Source: a bacterium UBA1790 (lineage in GTDB: Bacteria > Bacteroidota > Bacteroidia > Bacteroidales > Muribaculaceae). Taken from it: a stretch of DNA of 5,066 nt. The notes under the pieces are model-generated. The model was not told where the DNA came from and searched no databases. It was given only the letters and a program-made list of their open reading frames with translations. A program made the position numbers and the translations under genes. Of the stretch, positions 4,991 through 5,066 are shown piece by piece. The stretch covers positions 10,576 to 15,641 of the forward strand of contig DCGA01000045.1 of the NCBI GenBank assembly GCA_002314465.1. The letters are read 5' to 3'. Numbering within the stretch: the first letter of the stretch is position 1; each line of letters starts with the position of its first letter.

Positions 4991-5066
4991 ATGAGCAACC
5001 AACGTTATGACATGAGAGGCGTGTCGGCATCAAAGGACGACGTGCACAACGCTATCAAGAACATTG
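4991..5066 (+). CDS. purM: Probable phosphoribosylformylglycinamidine cyclo-ligase, N-terminus only
   Basis: Only 25 codons are visible before the right edge. The peptide begins MSNQRYDMRGVSASKDDVHN and continues AIKNI. It closely matches, from memory, the start of the Bacteroidetes PurM (AIR synthase; 'RGVSASKEDVHNAIKNIDKG'), a protein of about 390 residues that closes the imidazole ring in purine synthesis. No catalytic region is visible, so the call rests on this N-terminal pattern alone. The ATG at 4991 lies 25 bases after the cdsA stop, without a Shine-Dalgarno, and may be read from the cdsA promoter. No separate promoter is seen in the gap. Confidence 0.72.
   Translation, partial: MSNQRYDMRGVSASKDDVHNAIKNI

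Overview
This window looks like ordinary chromosomal core sequence from a member of the Bacteroidota, most likely order Bacteroidales. A Muribaculaceae-like genome is my tentative guess from protein style and base composition. The order-level call rests on three things: promoters of the Bacteroidetes type (TTTG, about 20 bases, TAnnTTTG) in front of several units; a near-complete lack of Shine-Dalgarno sequences; and proteins (CdsA, the PurM N-terminus, the ECF S component and the DUF1893 protein) that resemble Bacteroides versions as I remember them.

Left arm, minus strand (1-1917): one promoter drives a compact three-gene operon. In transcription order it holds a DUF1893 (TM1506-like, deaminase-fold) protein, a six-helix ECF-transporter S-component-like membrane protein, and an aldo/keto reductase with a C-terminal 4Fe-4S motif that runs off the left edge. 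Gaps are 20 and 11 bases. The grouping suggests uptake plus redox processing of one small molecule, whose identity the sequence does not show.

Middle (1961-2267): a minus-strand tRNA-Glu(CTC) with its own near-consensus promoter and an intrinsic terminator starting right after its CCA end, followed by a 195-base divergent intergenic region.

Right arm, plus strand (2211-5066): a small conserved-type hypothetical protein (111 aa), a short PlsC-type acyltransferase and a nitrilase-family omega-amidase-like enzyme form a probable transcription unit. It ends at a hairpin-plus-T-run terminator at 4036-4069. The promoter of the next unit overlaps this terminator. That unit encodes CdsA (CDP-diacylglycerol synthase; start corrected to a GTG with a good Shine-Dalgarno) and then the first 25 codons of a probable purM, cut by the right edge.

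Functionally, the acyltransferase and CdsA fit consecutive steps of phospholipid synthesis. The omega-amidase-like enzyme would clear toxic keto-amides made in glutamine and asparagine transamination, and PurM belongs to purine synthesis. I see no mobile element, CRISPR array, broken gene or clearly new system. The least understood parts are the DUF1893/ECF-S/reductase operon and the 111-aa protein.
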